A stretch of DNA of 64,000 nt, from the NCBI RefSeq assembly GCF_021869765.1, contig NZ_CP084580.1, positions 5,208,001 to 5,272,000 on the forward strand. Direction: 5' to 3'. The number at the start of each line of letters is the position of its first letter. Positions within the stretch are counted from its first letter, which is position 1. A program made the translations under genes and the position numbers. The stretch comes from Chryseobacterium sp. MEBOG06 (lineage in GTDB: Bacteria > Bacteroidota > Bacteroidia > Flavobacteriales > Weeksellaceae). Below, piece by piece: positions 1 through 9,042 of this stretch. The notes beneath the pieces were generated by a model. The model was not told where the DNA came from, searched no databases, and worked only from the letters and a program-made list of their open reading frames with translations.

Positions 1-1
1 T

Positions 2-625
2 TCGATTGAACAGGGCGAAATGACCACCGAAACTTCCAATGTAGATCATATTCTGAATGAGATCAAAAATGACCATTCTGAACAAAATCAAAAGGAAGAA
101 AATATTCTTGCAGAAGTCTATGACAGACGAAAAATTGTTGAAATAGATAAACCTGTTCCTGAAGAAACAGAAAGACATCCTTCTGATGAAAGTTTTGAAA
201 ACTTAGAAGAATATCATCAGGAGAAAAAAATAAAATTAGCCAATATCAAAGGAATGAAAGCGGTTCAGTCACTTTTTGACGATGATCCTCTGGAAAGAGA
301 AATTCCTAAAGAAGCAACCCAGAGTCCGGCTGGGAAAGTAGATACAGAAAGTATTCTGAAATCTAATATTCCTACCCATTTTATGGAAGCCGACAAGCAA
401 AAACCAGAGTTTAAGCTGGATCTGAATGATAGAATTGCCTTCTCAAAAATGCTGTTTGCAGGAAGTCAGATTGATCTTAACGATACAGTAGCCCAGCTGA
501 ATCATTTTAAAACACTGGAAGAAGCGAAAGAATATCTTAGCGATCTTTATTACGATAGAAAATGGGATAATGTGGATGAATATGCGCAGAGACTTTGGAT
601 ATTGGTGGAAAATAAATTCTTATAA
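2..625 (+). CDS. Hypothetical protein, C-terminal part (truncated by window edge)
   Basis: The reading frame is open from base 2 without a stop, and the codons before the first ATG (base 20) read as ordinary coding sequence (SIEQGE), so this is most likely the 3' part of a longer gene. The visible part is highly charged and Glu/Lys-rich, probably a flexible linker, and ends in a compact segment of about 70 residues (from about residue 135 after the ATG) rich in aromatic and acidic residues (KMLFAGSQIDLND, YYDRKWDNVDEYAQRLW). I recall this tail from flavobacterial hypothetical proteins but know no function. rsmI starts 2 bases after the stop, suggesting one transcript. Confidence 0.75.
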   Translation, partial: SIEQGEMTTETSNVDHILNEIKNDHSEQNQKEENILAEVYDRRKIVEIDKPVPEETERHPSDESFENLEEYHQEKKIKLANIKGMKAVQSLFDDDPLEREIPKEATQSPAGKVDTESILKSNIPTHFMEADKQKPEFKLDLNDRIAFSKMLFAGSQIDLNDTVAQLNHFKTLEEAKEYLSDLYYDRKWDNVDEYAQRLWILVENKFL

Positions 626-627
626 TT

Positions 628-1302
628 TTGAGCGGAATCTTATATTTTGTTCCCACACCTGTTGGGAACCTGGAAGATATGACTTTTAGGGCGGTAAATG
701 TCCTGAAGGAAGTAGAGTATATTTTATGTGAAGACACCAGGACTTCTGGAGTTCTTTTAAAACATTTTGAAATCTCCAAGCCTTTGAAATCTTATCATTT
801 GCACAATGAGCATCAGGCAACAGAGAAAGTCATTACAGACCTTAAAAACGGGCAGAATATTGCTATTATTACCGATGCAGGAACCCCTGGGATTTCGGAC
901 CCCGGATATCTTTTGGCAAAGGCCGGAGCGGACAACAATATCGAAATGATCTGCCTGCCGGGAGCAACGGCTCTTATTCCAGCTTTGGTGGTTTCGGGAC
1001 TTCCCAACAATGAATTTTTGTTTGCTGGTTTTTTACCTCAGAAAAAAGGAAGACAGACGAAACTGAAACAGCTTGCAGAAGAAAAAAAAACCATTGTTCT
1101 CTATGAAAGCCCACATAAAATCAATACTACTTTGGAGCAGATCAAAGAGTTTTTTGGAGAAGAAACCAAAGTAAGTTTAAGCCGTGAAATTTCTAAGAAA
1201 TTTGAAGAAACCAAACGGGGAACAATCAATGAATTGATTGAGTTTTCCAAATCAAAAACTTTAAAAGGAGAGATCGTTCTTATTGTTAATAATTCTATTT
1301 AA
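628..1302 (+). CDS. rsmI: 16S rRNA (cytidine(1402)-2'-O)-methyltransferase RsmI
   Basis: SAM-dependent tetrapyrrole-methylase-fold enzyme that 2'-O-methylates C1402 of 16S rRNA in the ribosomal P site. Visible family motifs are FVPTPVGNLEDMT near the N-terminus (residues 8-19), LCEDTRTSG (33-41) and the glycine-rich TDAGTPGISDPG (82-93), followed by PGATALIPALVVSGLP. At 224 residues it is shorter than the roughly 286-residue E. coli protein, lacking its extra C-terminal domain, as I would expect in this phylum. Start is TTG at 628, directly behind the upstream stop; no in-frame ATG gives the N-terminal motif. Confidence 0.95.
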   Translation: MSGILYFVPTPVGNLEDMTFRAVNVLKEVEYILCEDTRTSGVLLKHFEISKPLKSYHLHNEHQATEKVITDLKNGQNIAIITDAGTPGISDPGYLLAKAGADNNIEMICLPGATALIPALVVSGLPNNEFLFAGFLPQKKGRQTKLKQLAEEKKTIVLYESPHKINTTLEQIKEFFGEETKVSLSREISKKFEETKRGTINELIEFSKSKTLKGEIVLIVNNSI

Positions 1303-1308
1303 TTTCCT

Positions 1309-2823
1309 TTGAAAAAAATAATTTTTGTATTGTGCTCTGTAGTCTGTACAGCGCAGACTAACCAATATATGAAGGTTATCCTTTCAAAAAAAACAGGAAA
1401 GGAGGTTAATTCTTACTCAGATGGGTATGGTACTTTGTATGATCCTGTTTCCGAAAAGCATGGTATTGTGGATTCTTTAGGTACGGTTACCTTTGAGTCT
1501 CCTTATAAAGGTAGTATTTTGCATGTTTTTAAAAACAGATTCATTCTTTATTCTGAAGAAACCAATTACACCAGGAAATCAGCTGTTATTAATGAAAAAG
1601 GAAAAGAATTTATCCCTTTAAATAATCAGGAATTTAATACACCGTGGTGGAGTGAAGAGTTCATCATTTCTTCCAGAGAAGGAAAAGAGGCCGTTTATGA
1701 TTATAATGGAAAAGAGATTATTTCCTATTCAGACAAAATCAGATTTTCAGGAAAGAACAGATTCTTTGTTTTAAAAGATAAAGGATGGTTTCTCTATGAC
1801 TTCAATGGAAAACAGGTAAGTGCCAGAGGATTTAAAGATGATTATTATTTTGAAGAAGGGAGGGCTCTTATAACTAATGACAATAATCAAAGTGAAATCA
1901 TTGATGAAAACGGACAGACACTGCACACATTTTCGAAGTTGGTAACCAGTATCAGTTCTTATCCTTATTTGATTACCCAGAATAAAGCTACAGGGAAATA
2001 CGGACTTATCGATACAGAAGAAAATACAATTGCGGATGAAACTTTTAAAGAGATCATTCCGGAATATTTTGGAAAGAAAGAATATATTTATCTCAGCAAA
2101 AATAATAAAACAACGGTCTTTTATAAAAAAGATAAGAAGTTGTATTCCAGTGTTTTTAAATCTTTAACCCCTTTATTTAACAATCTTTTCAGCATTTATA
2201 ACGACAAGACTAAGAAATCCGGAATTGCCGATCTGGAGGGAAATATAATTGTTCCACAGGAATATAATTTCATACAGAGTTTTACCATTTCAGGAAGAGA
2301 TGTTGTTTATCTTAAAAAAGAAGGGGAGGAGAAACTTCTTGATAAAGATCTTAAAAATGTGATTAATGAAGATGTAGATATTCTCGGATTTTATCCTGAA
2401 GGACTTATTGTGAAGGAATCGGATAAATACTATAGATTTTCATTGAAAGACAAATCTAGGGATGAGCTGAAAAACATAAGCTGGATCAGGAATGAGAATA
2501 ATGAATATTTTAACTTTCTAAATCCTTATTCAAAACCTCTTGTATGTAAAAATAAAGACAATTTTTATGGTATTCTGGATGGAAAAGGAACGGAAATTGT
2601 ACCCTTTATTTACGATGATATCATAATATTTGGGAACTCTGAAAATGAAATTGTAGTAAAAAAAGAGGGAAAATATGGAGTTTTGAATTTTCAGAATGAA
2701 CTGCTGAAAGAAATTGATTATGATAAATATTCCTGGCAGAAGGAAGTACTGAAACTGGATAAGAATAAAAAGACAGAGCTCATTTATTTCACCAGATTTA
2801 GAAATAATCCTCCTCAGCTTTAG
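1309..2823 (+). CDS. WG repeat-containing exported protein
   Basis: 504 residues starting with TTG, 6 bases after rsmI. The N-terminus (MKKIIFVLCSVVCTAQ) is a short signal peptide ending at an AQ site common in flavobacteria. The rest is a chain of WG-type beta repeats, seen as recurring G-x-x-G-[IL]-x-[DN]-x-x-G-x-x-[IV] patterns: KHGIVDSLGTV (about residues 46-56), GKYGLIDTEENTI, KSGIADLEGNIIVP, NFYGILDGKGTEIVP and GKYGVLNFQNEL. WG proteins are thought to form solenoid surfaces; no catalytic residues are evident and the partner is unknown. Probably cotranscribed with rsmI. Confidence 0.85.
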   Translation: MKKIIFVLCSVVCTAQTNQYMKVILSKKTGKEVNSYSDGYGTLYDPVSEKHGIVDSLGTVTFESPYKGSILHVFKNRFILYSEETNYTRKSAVINEKGKEFIPLNNQEFNTPWWSEEFIISSREGKEAVYDYNGKEIISYSDKIRFSGKNRFFVLKDKGWFLYDFNGKQVSARGFKDDYYFEEGRALITNDNNQSEIIDENGQTLHTFSKLVTSISSYPYLITQNKATGKYGLIDTEENTIADETFKEIIPEYFGKKEYIYLSKNNKTTVFYKKDKKLYSSVFKSLTPLFNNLFSIYNDKTKKSGIADLEGNIIVPQEYNFIQSFTISGRDVVYLKKEGEEKLLDKDLKNVINEDVDILGFYPEGLIVKESDKYYRFSLKDKSRDELKNISWIRNENNEYFNFLNPYSKPLVCKNKDNFYGILDGKGTEIVPFIYDDIIIFGNSENEIVVKKEGKYGVLNFQNELLKEIDYDKYSWQKEVLKLDKNKKTELIYFTRFRNNPPQL

Positions 2824-2894
2824 GATTTTAATAGGAAATGATCAAAAAAGTGCAGTATTTTGCTGATTTCAATGCGTTGAATAACAATTTATAA

Positions 2895-2902
2895 TATCTT
2901 TG
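2895..2902 (+). promoter_or_regulatory. Probable -7 box of the fabG promoter
   Basis: TATCTTTG fits the Bacteroidota sigma-A -7 consensus TAnnTTTG. A TTG lies at 2877-2879, only 15 bases upstream, shorter than the usual 17-23, so the -33 half is doubtful. The leader between here and fabG (about 95 bases) contains a small inverted repeat, TCAGC/GCTGA, around the sequence AATCGCTA. Confidence 0.4.
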
Positions 2903-2995
2903 CAAACCGTTTAATTCCGTAAAGGAATAATATATACTAAGTGAGTCAGCAATCGCTAGCTGAATGAGTTATAAAGAAAATAATTGTCAATAGAT

Positions 2996-3739
2996 ATGAG
3001 AATATTAGAAGGAAAAGTAGCACTAATTACTGGAGCTACAAGAGGAATCGGGAAAGGTATCGCTGAAATGTTTGCTCAGCAGGGAGCAAAAGTAGCATTT
3101 ACCTATGCCGGCTCTGTAGACAAAGCTAAAGAATTAGAAGCAGCTTTAAGTTCTGTAACCCAAATCAAAGGATATCAGTCTGACGCATCAGATTATGATG
3201 CTGCACAGCAGTTGGTGGAAGAAGTAATGGCAGAATTCGGACAAATTGATATTTTGGTAAACAATGCAGGAATTACAAAAGATAACCTGCTTCTGAGAAT
3301 GTCAAAAGATGATTGGGATAAAGTGATCAAAGTAAACTTAGATTCAGTTTTCAATCTTACAAAAGCGGTAATCAAGCCAATGATGAAAGCGAGATCAGGA
3401 TCTATTATCAATATGACCTCAGTAGTTGGAGTGAAAGGAAATGCCGGACAGGCCAATTATGCAGCTTCTAAGGCAGGCGTTATCGGATTTACAAAATCTG
3501 TTGCATTAGAATTAGGATCCAGAAATATCAGATGTAATGCTATCGCACCTGGATTCATTGAAACAGAAATGACCGCTGTTCTGGATGAGAAAACAGTTCA
3601 GGGATGGAGAGACGGAGTTCCTATGAAAAGAGGAGGGCAGCCGGAAGACATCGCTAATGCATGTGTATTCTTCGGAAGTGATATGTCATCATACGTTACC
3701 GGGCAGACGCTAAACGTTGACGGAGGGATGTTAACTTAA
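2996..3739 (+). CDS. fabG: 3-oxoacyl-[acyl-carrier-protein] reductase FabG
   Basis: NADPH-dependent short-chain dehydrogenase that reduces beta-ketoacyl-ACP in each elongation round of type II fatty acid synthesis. With the ATG at 2996 the protein is 247 residues, the normal length; an in-frame TTG at 2984 would add only four residues. The cofactor motif TGATRGIG is at residues 12-19, NNAG at 89-92, and the catalytic Ser142-Tyr155-Lys159 (YAASK) are all present. The C-terminus YVTGQTLNVDGGM is typical of FabG. It stands alone, followed by a strong terminator. Confidence 0.95.
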   Translation: MRILEGKVALITGATRGIGKGIAEMFAQQGAKVAFTYAGSVDKAKELEAALSSVTQIKGYQSDASDYDAAQQLVEEVMAEFGQIDILVNNAGITKDNLLLRMSKDDWDKVIKVNLDSVFNLTKAVIKPMMKARSGSIINMTSVVGVKGNAGQANYAASKAGVIGFTKSVALELGSRNIRCNAIAPGFIETEMTAVLDEKTVQGWRDGVPMKRGGQPEDIANACVFFGSDMSSYVTGQTLNVDGGMLT

Positions 3740-3747
3740 AAATATAA

Positions 3748-3781
3748 TGAGGCTATACAAAATGTATAGCCTCACTTTTTT
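3748..3781 (+). terminator. Intrinsic terminator after fabG
   Basis: Perfect 11-bp stem TGAGGCTATAC / GTATAGCCTCA with loop AAAAT, followed by a T run (CTTTTTTT). It begins 8 bases after the fabG stop and separates it from convergent guaC. Confidence 0.9.
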
Positions 3782-3802
3782 AATTCTTTCTAAAATTCAG
3801 GA

Positions 3803-4840
3803 TTAATTAAAAACCTGATTTTCCTGCTCCTGAACTCTTATAAAAGTTGTTCTTTTAGAAAGTTCTTTAAGTTTGGAAGCTCCTACATAAGTACAGGTTG
3901 ATCTTACTCCGCCTAAAATATCCTTCACTGTTTCTGCAACGGGTCCTTTATAAGCTACTTTTACGGTTTTACCTTCAGAAGCACGATATTCTGCAACTCC
4001 TCCGGAATGTTTATCCATAGCTGTTTTAGAACTCATTCCATAAAATGAACGGAATTTCTTGCCATTTTCTTCAATCATTTCTCCTCCGCTTTCATCATGA
4101 CCGGCAAACATTCCGCCCAGCATAACGAAATCTGCACCACCACCGAAAGCTTTAGCTACATCTCCGGGAACTTTACACCCTCCGTCAGCGATAATATGGC
4201 CTCCTAAACCATGAGCCGCATCAGAACATTCTATAATTGCTGAAAGTTGAGGATAGCCAACTCCTGTTTTTACCCGGGTAGTACACACTGAACCAGGTCC
4301 GATACCTACTTTGATGATATCTGCTCCTACCAAAAGAAGTTCTTCCACCATTTCTCCCGTAACCACATTGCCGGCAATAATAATTTTATCCGGGAAATTA
4401 GCTCTTGCTCTCTTCACAAAATCAACGAAATGCTCAGAATATCCATTGGCTACATCAATGCAGAGAAATTCTATTTTTGGATGTTTTTCTACAATATGTT
4501 TAATCTTCTCTTCGTCAGCTTTTCCGGTACCGGTACTTAGAGCAATATACTGATAGATACTGTCCGGCTGGCTTTCCAGGAACTCATCCCATTCATCCAG
4601 ACTGTAATGCTTGTGAATAGCTGTAATTATCTTTTCTTTTGCCAGTTCCACAGCCATTTCAAAAGTACCTACAGTATCCATATTCGCGGCAATTACAGGA
4701 ACTCCTCTCCATTTTTTTTGAGTATGTCTGAACGTAAATTCCCTTTCAAGATCTACTTCCGAACGGGACTTCAGGGTGGAACGTTTTGGGCGGAACATTA
4801 CATCCTTAAATCCCAGTTTTATTTCATATTCTATACGCAT
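3803..4840 (-). CDS. guaC: GMP reductase
   Basis: Converts GMP to IMP with NADPH, balancing guanine and adenine nucleotide pools in the cytoplasm. It belongs to the IMPDH/GMPR TIM-barrel family. The catalytic cysteine sits in GIGPGSVCTTR (Cys186), followed by the glycine-rich GYPQLSAI, IADGGCKVPGDVAKAFGGGADFVMLGGMFAGHDE and the C-terminal GGVRSTCTYVG. No CBS pair is inserted, which favours GMP reductase over IMP dehydrogenase. I chose the ATG at 4840 (345 residues, MRIEYEIKLGFKDV); the frame stays open to 5041, but that extension is hydrophobic, unlike the family, and overlaps a hairpin. Confidence 0.93.
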   Translation of the reverse strand: MRIEYEIKLGFKDVMFRPKRSTLKSRSEVDLEREFTFRHTQKKWRGVPVIAANMDTVGTFEMAVELAKEKIITAIHKHYSLDEWDEFLESQPDSIYQYIALSTGTGKADEEKIKHIVEKHPKIEFLCIDVANGYSEHFVDFVKRARANFPDKIIIAGNVVTGEMVEELLLVGADIIKVGIGPGSVCTTRVKTGVGYPQLSAIIECSDAAHGLGGHIIADGGCKVPGDVAKAFGGGADFVMLGGMFAGHDESGGEMIEENGKKFRSFYGMSSKTAMDKHSGGVAEYRASEGKTVKVAYKGPVAETVKDILGGVRSTCTYVGASKLKELSKRTTFIRVQEQENQVFN

Positions 4841-5030
4841 CTTGTAATTATTTTTCAGAATAAAGGTACTAAATAATATGGGAAGGATTGTCTTAATCCC
4901 ACGGAATTTCGGTAAGAAGATTATAATAATTTCAACGTAAAAATAAAAATGAGACACAGCTTTAAAACCGGAAAGTAAGCAGAAAATGAATGAAGTTTTT
5001 ATCCCTTTGTCTGGCTTATTATTTAAAATG

Positions 5031-5065
5031 AATAAAGGCATGAAATATTATTTCATGCCTTTATT
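5031..5065. terminator. Perfect 17-bp hairpin, probable surE terminator
   Basis: AATAAAGGCATGAAATA is followed after one base by its exact reverse complement, giving a 17-bp palindrome. It lies 100 bases downstream of the minus-strand surE stop and about 190 bases upstream of guaC, so it probably ends surE transcription. The following T-tract is weak, so termination efficiency is uncertain. Confidence 0.6.
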
Positions 5066-5164
5066 GGTTCTTGTAATTCATAAAATACAGAGCTTTTTAT
5101 ATCCATGAAAGCTCAATTTTAATGATATTCATCTAGTGAATGATAAGCTGAGCTATCTCACTTA

Positions 5165-5941
5165 TTATGCATTGTCAAAATTCATTACTTCCTCCAGAGT
5201 CTTCATATACTCATAGGCTGTAAGGTCAAACTTTACAGGTACGATAGATATATATCCGTTGGCCAAAGCGGTTTCATCGGCATCTTCAGATTCATCCATA
5301 TTGTTGAAGTAACCCGTTAACCAGTAATATTTTTTTCCGTGTGGGTTTATTCTTTCGTCGAAGCTTTCTTCCCATTTTGCATTAGCCTGTTTGCATACTT
5401 TTATTCCCTTTATTTCTCCGGCGGGAAGTTTTGGAATATTTACGTTTAAAACAATTCCTTTAGGCATAGGATTTTCCAGCGTTCTTCTTACGATATTCTG
5501 AATAAATTCTTTAGCTTGACTAAAGTCTGCCTCCCAGCTGAAGTCTAATAATGAGAATCCAATCGCAGGAATTCCTTCTACACCTGCTTCTACTGCAGCA
5601 GACATAGTCCCGGAGTAGATTACATTGATAGAAGAATTTGCTCCATGGTTGATTCCTGAAACGACAATGTCAGGTCTTCTTGTCAGAATTTTGTCAAGAG
5701 CCATTTTCACACAGTCTACAGGAGTTCCGCTACAAGAATAGTCGGTTTGTGGCCCTTCCAGAGTGACTTCTTCATAGCTTAGGGTAGAATTGATGGTGAT
5801 TGCGTGGCCTTTTCCACTTTGGGGAGAATTCGGGGCTACAACTATTACTTCCCCGATTTCATTCATAAAGTTGATAAGATTTCTAATACCGGGAGCTGTA
5901 ATTCCGTCATCATTAGTCACCAGAATAAGTGGTCTTTCCAT
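5165..5941 (-). CDS. surE: 5'/3'-nucleotidase SurE
   Basis: Metal-dependent nucleoside-monophosphate phosphatase linked to stationary-phase survival. The N-terminal ILVTNDDGITAPG (residues 6-18) holds the metal-binding Asp11-Asp12 pair; SGTPVDCVKMAL and VVSGINHGANSSINVIYSGTMSAAVEA supply the remaining active-site residues. The length of 258 residues matches the family. Start ATG at 5941 places the DD motif at the usual distance from the N-terminus. It is a single-gene unit here, with guaC following in the same direction beyond the hairpin. Confidence 0.95.
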   Translation of the reverse strand: MERPLILVTNDDGITAPGIRNLINFMNEIGEVIVVAPNSPQSGKGHAITINSTLSYEEVTLEGPQTDYSCSGTPVDCVKMALDKILTRRPDIVVSGINHGANSSINVIYSGTMSAAVEAGVEGIPAIGFSLLDFSWEADFSQAKEFIQNIVRRTLENPMPKGIVLNVNIPKLPAGEIKGIKVCKQANAKWEESFDERINPHGKKYYWLTGYFNNMDESEDADETALANGYISIVPVKFDLTAYEYMKTLEEVMNFDNA

Positions 5942-6352
5942 AAATTATCTTTAATTATTTAATACAAATACAGTACAATTTGCTCATATTTTGAAATGAA
6001 CAAAATGAATTTTTAACACATCAAATGTAGTTAAAAATAAGATGTTAAAAAATACCAGATGTATTATTAATGAGGCAGTAGTGAAACAAAATGAGCTATT
6101 TTGATCAGAAAATAAAGCAGGGAGCATGAAGAAGGAAATCTTGTGTTTAAAAAAACAAGTGGAATATAAATTCATTAAAACTTCCAAAATTTACAACACT
6201 GGCGTCTATCGTGCGAAGACCATTCCAGCTTCTCATCATCTCAGTACCTCACAGATGCATTCTTTCAAGGCGAATCTTATTCAACTCCCCTCTGAAAGAG
6301 AGCATCTGCTGAGTCTGATAATGATTTTAATGGGTTAAACACTTAATATGGC
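5942..6352. other. Non-coding stretch with a long imperfect hairpin
   Basis: There is no convincing gene. A 70-residue frame on the plus strand (6126-6338) has no family resemblance. Bases 6252-6267 (CAGATGCATTCTTTCA) pair with 6293-6308 (TGAAAGAGAGCATCTG) with one mismatch and one G-T pair, around a 25-base loop; flanking CTCA and TGAG extend the stem after a bulged C. This part is less AT-rich than usual intergenic DNA here, as a structured RNA would be, but I cannot assign a family. Confidence 0.35.
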
Positions 6353-6523
6353 TTAGTCCAGTGGTTTTCTGCCTGTAATAATATTGTAAAGGATAACAAC
6401 AATGGCAATAACCAGCAAGACATGTATTAGGTAACCCGTACTAATACCGGGTACAATTCCTAACATTCCTAAAAGCCAAACGACTATACAGATAACTGCA
6501 ACTAACCATAGTAAACTTCTCAT
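6353..6523 (-). CDS. Small two-helix membrane protein, lmo0937-like
   Basis: 56 residues from the ATG at 6523 (MRSLLWLVAVICIVV...). Two hydrophobic helices (about 4-24 and 31-48) are joined by a short GIVPGISTGYLIH turn and the protein ends in a basic, polar tail (TGRKPLD). This matches the small lmo0937-family proteins (usually about 50 residues), of unknown role and sometimes stress-induced. The frame continues 13 codons upstream, but that segment is atypical. It stands alone between two non-coding stretches. Confidence 0.75.
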   Translation of the reverse strand: MRSLLWLVAVICIVVWLLGMLGIVPGISTGYLIHVLLVIAIVVILYNIITGRKPLD

Positions 6524-6859
6524 GACATTACATTTTAAAGTTATTTGATTAAATACTAGCATATTTCATGCCCTTGTGAGGAAGGATTGATTTTTAGGCG
6601 GTCTGTTTATAAAGTTTTTCAGGATAAAAAAGAGTAAAAAAAGATAAGATTATTGGCTTTGTTTTTCTCTGAAAACTCCTGATAGCACAGGATGTAGAGA
6701 GAAGACTTTAGTATTTATAAATCTCTTCTAATAAAAATAGGTAAAACTGTTCGATATTTGTAAATAAGGTATTAAATTTGATCATTTGTAACAGTCTGCT
6801 AATTATGGCTACTCATTACAATACCTATTTTTTAAAAAATTAATAAATAAAGACAGTTT
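6524..6859. other. Intergenic region before the protease gene
   Basis: No coding potential is evident. It should hold the divergent promoters of the small membrane protein and the protease. TAAATTTG at 6773-6780 fits a plus-strand -7 box, with TTTG at 6757-6760 upstream at an unusually short 12-base spacing. I see no other clear signal. Confidence 0.4.
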
Positions 6860-8989
6860 ATGTGGAAAAATTTCAAACTGAATAAATTTTTACTCCTTAT
6901 TCCATTAACCAGTCTAATGTTTTGTTTCAACTCGCCAAAGAACGATGATGAAAAGATGCAGACGATAATGGTGAGCGTAAAAAATACACTTTCTTATCTG
7001 CATTATAGTCCAAAAACTATCAATGATGCCTATTCGAAGGATGTTTATAAGCATTATTTCGAATTGGTAGATCCTGCAAAAAGATATTTCCTGCAATCTG
7101 ATATGGATGAATTTGGCAAGCATGAAACAAAGCTTGACGATTATATCAGTCAGGGAGATCTTACGTTCTATAAGCTTACCATCGACAGACTTTACCAAAG
7201 GGTAGATGAGATTGATAAAATCACACAGGATATTTTCAGCAAGCCTATCAACCTTCAGGAAGATGAAACCCTGACGCTTGAGCCAAAGCTTAAAAAAGTA
7301 CCGGCTAATAAGCAGGAACAATATAATGAATGGAAAAAATTCATTAAATATAATATCCTGCAGGAGGTTGAATCAATGAACAGCAAAGAAGAAGCTCAGA
7401 AAGAGAAGAAAGATTCTGTTCAGAAGTACAAGCTGAAAGATACCATCAAGTTTAAGTCTCTTACTCAGGATGAGAAGATCAAAAAGGCGACAGATGAAGT
7501 AAAAGATCTTGTGAAAGATACCTTTACCCGATTCAAGAAGAGAAAAAAAATGGATTGGTTTACTGTGTATATGAATGCATATACAGAAGTATTTGATCCG
7601 CATACTAACTATTATTCACCAAAAGATAAAGAAGATTTTGATACTCAGTTTACCGGTAAAGTAATTGGTATCGGAGCTTTGATCCAGGAGAAAAAGGGAA
7701 ATCTTTACCTGGGAGCTCTGACGATTGGGGCACCTGCATGGAAGTCCAAGCAGCTTTCGGAAGGAGATAAGATTCTGAAGGTAAAATCTAAACCAAAAGA
7801 AGATGCTGTAAATGTTGTTGGAATGCTTTCTGATGAAGCCGTAAGACTTATCAGAGGAGAGAAAGGAACTCCGGTTACTCTAACGGTTCAGAAAAAAGAC
7901 GGAAGCATCAAGGATGTAACCATGATTCGTGAGGAGGTAGCAATTGAAGATACTTTTGCAAGAAGTATTGTCGTAAATACACCGAACGGGAAGAAATATG
8001 GGTTTATCAACCTTCCAAGCTTTAATGCTGATTTTGAAAATGCCAAAGGAAGAAATGCTTCTGATGATATTAAAAATGAAATCATTAAACTTAAAGCTCA
8101 GAATATTGAAGGAATTATTCTTGATCTTAGAAACAACGGAGGGGGTTCATTAACTGAAGTAGGAGATATTATGGGGCTTTTCATGGATGCCGGACCTTAC
8201 GTTCAGGTGAAAGATGGAAACGGAAAAATACAGACTCTAAAGAATAAATATGAAGCTCCTATCTGGACTGGTCCTCTTGTAATCATGCAAAATGAACTTT
8301 CAGCTTCTGCTTCTGAAATTTTAGCGGGAGTAATGCAGGATTACGGAAGAGCAATGATCGTGGGATCGCCTCAGTCTTTCGGAAAAGGTACCGTTCAGAC
8401 GTTTGTTGACCTGAATAGATTCCTGAATACTGAAGATGATTTCGGATCTTTAAAACTGACGATTCAGAAGTTCTACAGAATTACAGGAGAATCTACACAG
8501 AGAAAAGGAATTGTTTCTGATATTCAGATGAAGGATTTCTTTACCTATGCAGAAGTAGGAGAGAGATATGATGATTTTGCTTTAGCATGGGATAAAATTC
8601 CACCAACAAAATTCGAAAAACTGAATTATTTCAATATTCAGGCTCTTGAAAAGGCAAGTGCTGGAAGAATGGCTAAAAACAGCAATTATCAGCTCCTGTT
8701 AGAATCAGCTCAATGGAGAGAGAAATTGGATAAAGAAGAAAATATTACACTGAATATTAATAAATTCAATGACCTGATGAAGCACAGAAAATCTCAGATC
8801 GAGAAGTTCAAAGCTTTAACAAAATTTGAAAATGGTCTTCAGTTCACGATGTATCCAAGTGAAATTGAAAGAGAGAAAAAAGATGAAGCTTTCAAGAAAA
8901 AATCTGAAATGTGGATCAAGAATCTGAAAAAAGATCTTTACCTGCAGGAAGCAATGAATATTGTATCAGATATGGGAGCAAAATCCTAA
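6860..8989 (+). CDS. Carboxy-terminal processing protease (Prc/Tsp family, S41)
   Basis: Periplasmic serine protease that trims or degrades proteins from their C-terminus. After a hydrophobic N-terminal signal (residues about 9-23) come a helical domain, a PDZ domain (about 260-350, GKVIGIGALIQ to GTPVTLTVQKKDG) and the S41 core. The Ser-Lys dyad is visible as SASASEI (probably Ser483) and FGKGTVQ (Lys509), and LDLRNNGGGSL precedes them. At 709 residues with a long Lys-rich helical C-terminus it fits the Tsp/Prc subgroup (E. coli 682) rather than the shorter CtpA. The segment after the signal (FCFNSPKND) lacks a proper lipobox. Confidence 0.92.
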   Translation: MWKNFKLNKFLLLIPLTSLMFCFNSPKNDDEKMQTIMVSVKNTLSYLHYSPKTINDAYSKDVYKHYFELVDPAKRYFLQSDMDEFGKHETKLDDYISQGDLTFYKLTIDRLYQRVDEIDKITQDIFSKPINLQEDETLTLEPKLKKVPANKQEQYNEWKKFIKYNILQEVESMNSKEEAQKEKKDSVQKYKLKDTIKFKSLTQDEKIKKATDEVKDLVKDTFTRFKKRKKMDWFTVYMNAYTEVFDPHTNYYSPKDKEDFDTQFTGKVIGIGALIQEKKGNLYLGALTIGAPAWKSKQLSEGDKILKVKSKPKEDAVNVVGMLSDEAVRLIRGEKGTPVTLTVQKKDGSIKDVTMIREEVAIEDTFARSIVVNTPNGKKYGFINLPSFNADFENAKGRNASDDIKNEIIKLKAQNIEGIILDLRNNGGGSLTEVGDIMGLFMDAGPYVQVKDGNGKIQTLKNKYEAPIWTGPLVIMQNELSASASEILAGVMQDYGRAMIVGSPQSFGKGTVQTFVDLNRFLNTEDDFGSLKLTIQKFYRITGESTQRKGIVSDIQMKDFFTYAEVGERYDDFALAWDKIPPTKFEKLNYFNIQALEKASAGRMAKNSNYQLLLESAQWREKLDKEENITLNINKFNDLMKHRKSQIEKFKALTKFENGLQFTMYPSEIEREKKDEAFKKKSEMWIKNLKKDLYLQEAMNIVSDMGAKS

Positions 8990-8995
8990 ACATAA

Positions 8996-9030
8996 AAAAT
9001 CCGCTAATGAAAATTAGCGGATTTTTTATT
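8996..9030. terminator. Bidirectional terminator between protease and sodC
   Basis: Stem ATCCGCTAAT / ATTAGCGGAT closes on a GAAA tetraloop, with A-rich sequence before and TTTTT after. It lies between two convergent genes and can serve both. Confidence 0.85.
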
Positions 9031-9042
9031 GCGTAAAAATGA

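Noticed and set aside
4841..5041. 67-codon N-terminal extension of GMP reductase
   Set aside because: The extension is hydrophobic, unlike the family, and starts inside a palindromic hairpin.
6126..6338. 70-codon plus-strand frame
   Set aside because: No family resemblance, and it overlaps the long hairpin; the hairpin explains the sequence structure better.
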